Assembly: GCA_900557175.1 (NCBI GenBank)
Contig: USSL01000102.1
Location: 1-6,460, forward strand
Reading direction: 5' to 3'
Source of the DNA: an uncultured Eubacteriales bacterium
GTDB lineage: Bacteria; Bacillota; Clostridia; Lachnospirales; Lachnospiraceae
DNA length: 6,460 bases
The notes beneath the pieces were generated by a model. It made no database searches, had not been told where the DNA came from, and worked only from the letters and a program-made list of their open reading frames with translations. Positions 5,795 to 6,460 of the stretch are shown here, in pieces (positions within the stretch are counted from its first letter, which is position 1; every line of letters starts with the position of its first letter). A program made the translations under genes and the position numbers.

Positions 5795-6460
5795 TCAAAT
5801 TTTAATCCATTCTTGAACTGTATCAACACTGATTTTTACTGCCTGAGCAATCTTATCAACAGATAACCCCATCTCCGCAAGGGAAAGGGCAGTTTCTTTG
5901 GCTTTCTTCAGTTCACCTTTCTCCATACCACTTTCGATACCTTCACTGTAAATCTGTTCCATTTCACGGCACATGAATTCCACCCCTTTCTGTGTTTCTT
6001 TCAACTCGTGTACTCGATCAGCCAGGATCTTACTGTGCATATCTCCTGCATTCTTGCAATGCAGATCATGCATCAGACGTCCAAGTTCCGTATCATCCTG
6101 TTTCTTAGAATTTACATAGATGATATGAGCCTCATCCTTGAAATTCCCGCTGACCTCTTCGATTTTTCTGTTTACATGATAAATTGGAAGTCCATATCCC
6201 AGTGCATCGTCCCTGGTAATAAAAATCACATAACTTTCCGGAAGCTCATCAAAATCCTGTCCCGGATTTAATGTATTCATATCCATCAGTCCACTGTGAT
6301 ATCTTGCCCGTTTTGGAGATGCCCCTTCATTGTCCTGCTGAATTTCTACATCCATCTGCTTTCCATCAGAATCTCTCGCTACGCAATCCAGCACTGCGGA
6401 ACGTCCCTGTAAATTCTTATAATCTTTCTGAAGAACCTGATCAATAATTCGCAGATCCTT
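5795..6460 (-). CDS. Rpn family recombination-promoting nuclease/putative transposase, 5' end beyond window
   Basis: The frame is open from the right edge to TGA at 5797-5795, 221 codons. Full Rpn-type proteins are usually near 300 aa, so roughly 70-90 N-terminal residues are probably missing. Numbering from the edge, the PD-(D/E)XK-like core is visible: D25 in SAVLDCVARD and E39-x-Q41 in MDVEIQQ, where Gln replaces the usual Lys as often seen in this family. The family-typical RARYHSGLMDM and ELPESYVIFIT follow. A charged helical stretch (about 150-190, with EGIESGMEKGELKKAKE) leads to a C-terminal helix-turn-helix-like end (LSVDKIAQAVKISVDTVQEWIK). Characterised E. coli Rpn proteins are DNA endonucleases that raise RecA-independent recombination. 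A GTG codon at 6394 could be taken as a start, but the conserved D25 region begins upstream of it and there is no stop up to the edge, so it is internal. Transposition by this family is not established. Confidence 0.9.
   Translation of the reverse strand, partial: KDLRIIDQVLQKDYKNLQGRSAVLDCVARDSDGKQMDVEIQQDNEGASPKRARYHSGLMDMNTLNPGQDFDELPESYVIFITRDDALGYGLPIYHVNRKIEEVSGNFKDEAHIIYVNSKKQDDTELGRLMHDLHCKNAGDMHSKILADRVHELKETQKGVEFMCREMEQIYSEGIESGMEKGELKKAKETALSLAEMGLSVDKIAQAVKISVDTVQEWIKI

Noticed and set aside
5795..6394. GTG at 6394 as the start of the Rpn gene
   Set aside because: The frame stays open to the window edge, and family-conserved sequence, including the region leading to the first catalytic Asp, continues upstream.

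Overview
The window looks like chromosomal DNA from a low-to-moderate G+C Gram-positive gut anaerobe, most likely a Clostridia/Lachnospiraceae member. The grounds are strong AGGAGG-type ribosome binding sites, T-rich intrinsic terminators, a secreted multidomain glycosidase, and a clostridial-type Rpn/PD-(D/E)XK protein. The genus cannot be fixed from the sequence alone.

All three protein genes are on the minus strand, so transcription runs right to left. From the right edge: (i) 6460-5795 is the C-terminal part of an Rpn-family recombination-promoting nuclease/putative transposase, whose start lies beyond the window. (ii) 5794-5102 is a 693-bp non-coding stretch rich in inverted repeats. It holds a possible plus-strand small RNA (about 5464-5620) with a consensus -10 box and a terminator-like end, a very strong 67-nt hairpin (5635-5701), and the minus-strand promoter of the next gene. 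(iii) 5101-3098 is a complete GH31 sulfoquinovosidase (YihQ type), 667 residues, with the catalytic Asp pair and the sulfonate-recognition QQRWY set all present. (iv) 3097-2837 is intergenic: a bipartite intrinsic terminator for the sulfoquinovosidase gene, two candidate promoters, and a 26-bp near-palindrome in the leader of the next gene. (v) 2836-1 is the N-terminal 945 residues of a secreted GH84 beta-N-acetylglucosaminidase with a CBM32-like domain, running off the left edge.

The two glycosidases appear to be separate transcription units. The cytoplasmic sulfoquinovosidase would release sulfoquinovose from imported plant sulfolipid-derived glycosides. The secreted GH84 enzyme would trim terminal beta-GlcNAc from host or dietary glycans outside the cell. 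No transporter or other sulfoquinovose-catabolism gene is visible here, so the sulfoquinovosidase looks like an orphan within this window. The Rpn gene and the repeat-rich gap next to it suggest a recombination-prone boundary.

The most interesting unexplained signal is the stem-loop array at 5311-5762, particularly the candidate small RNA at 5464-5620 with competing internal pairings.
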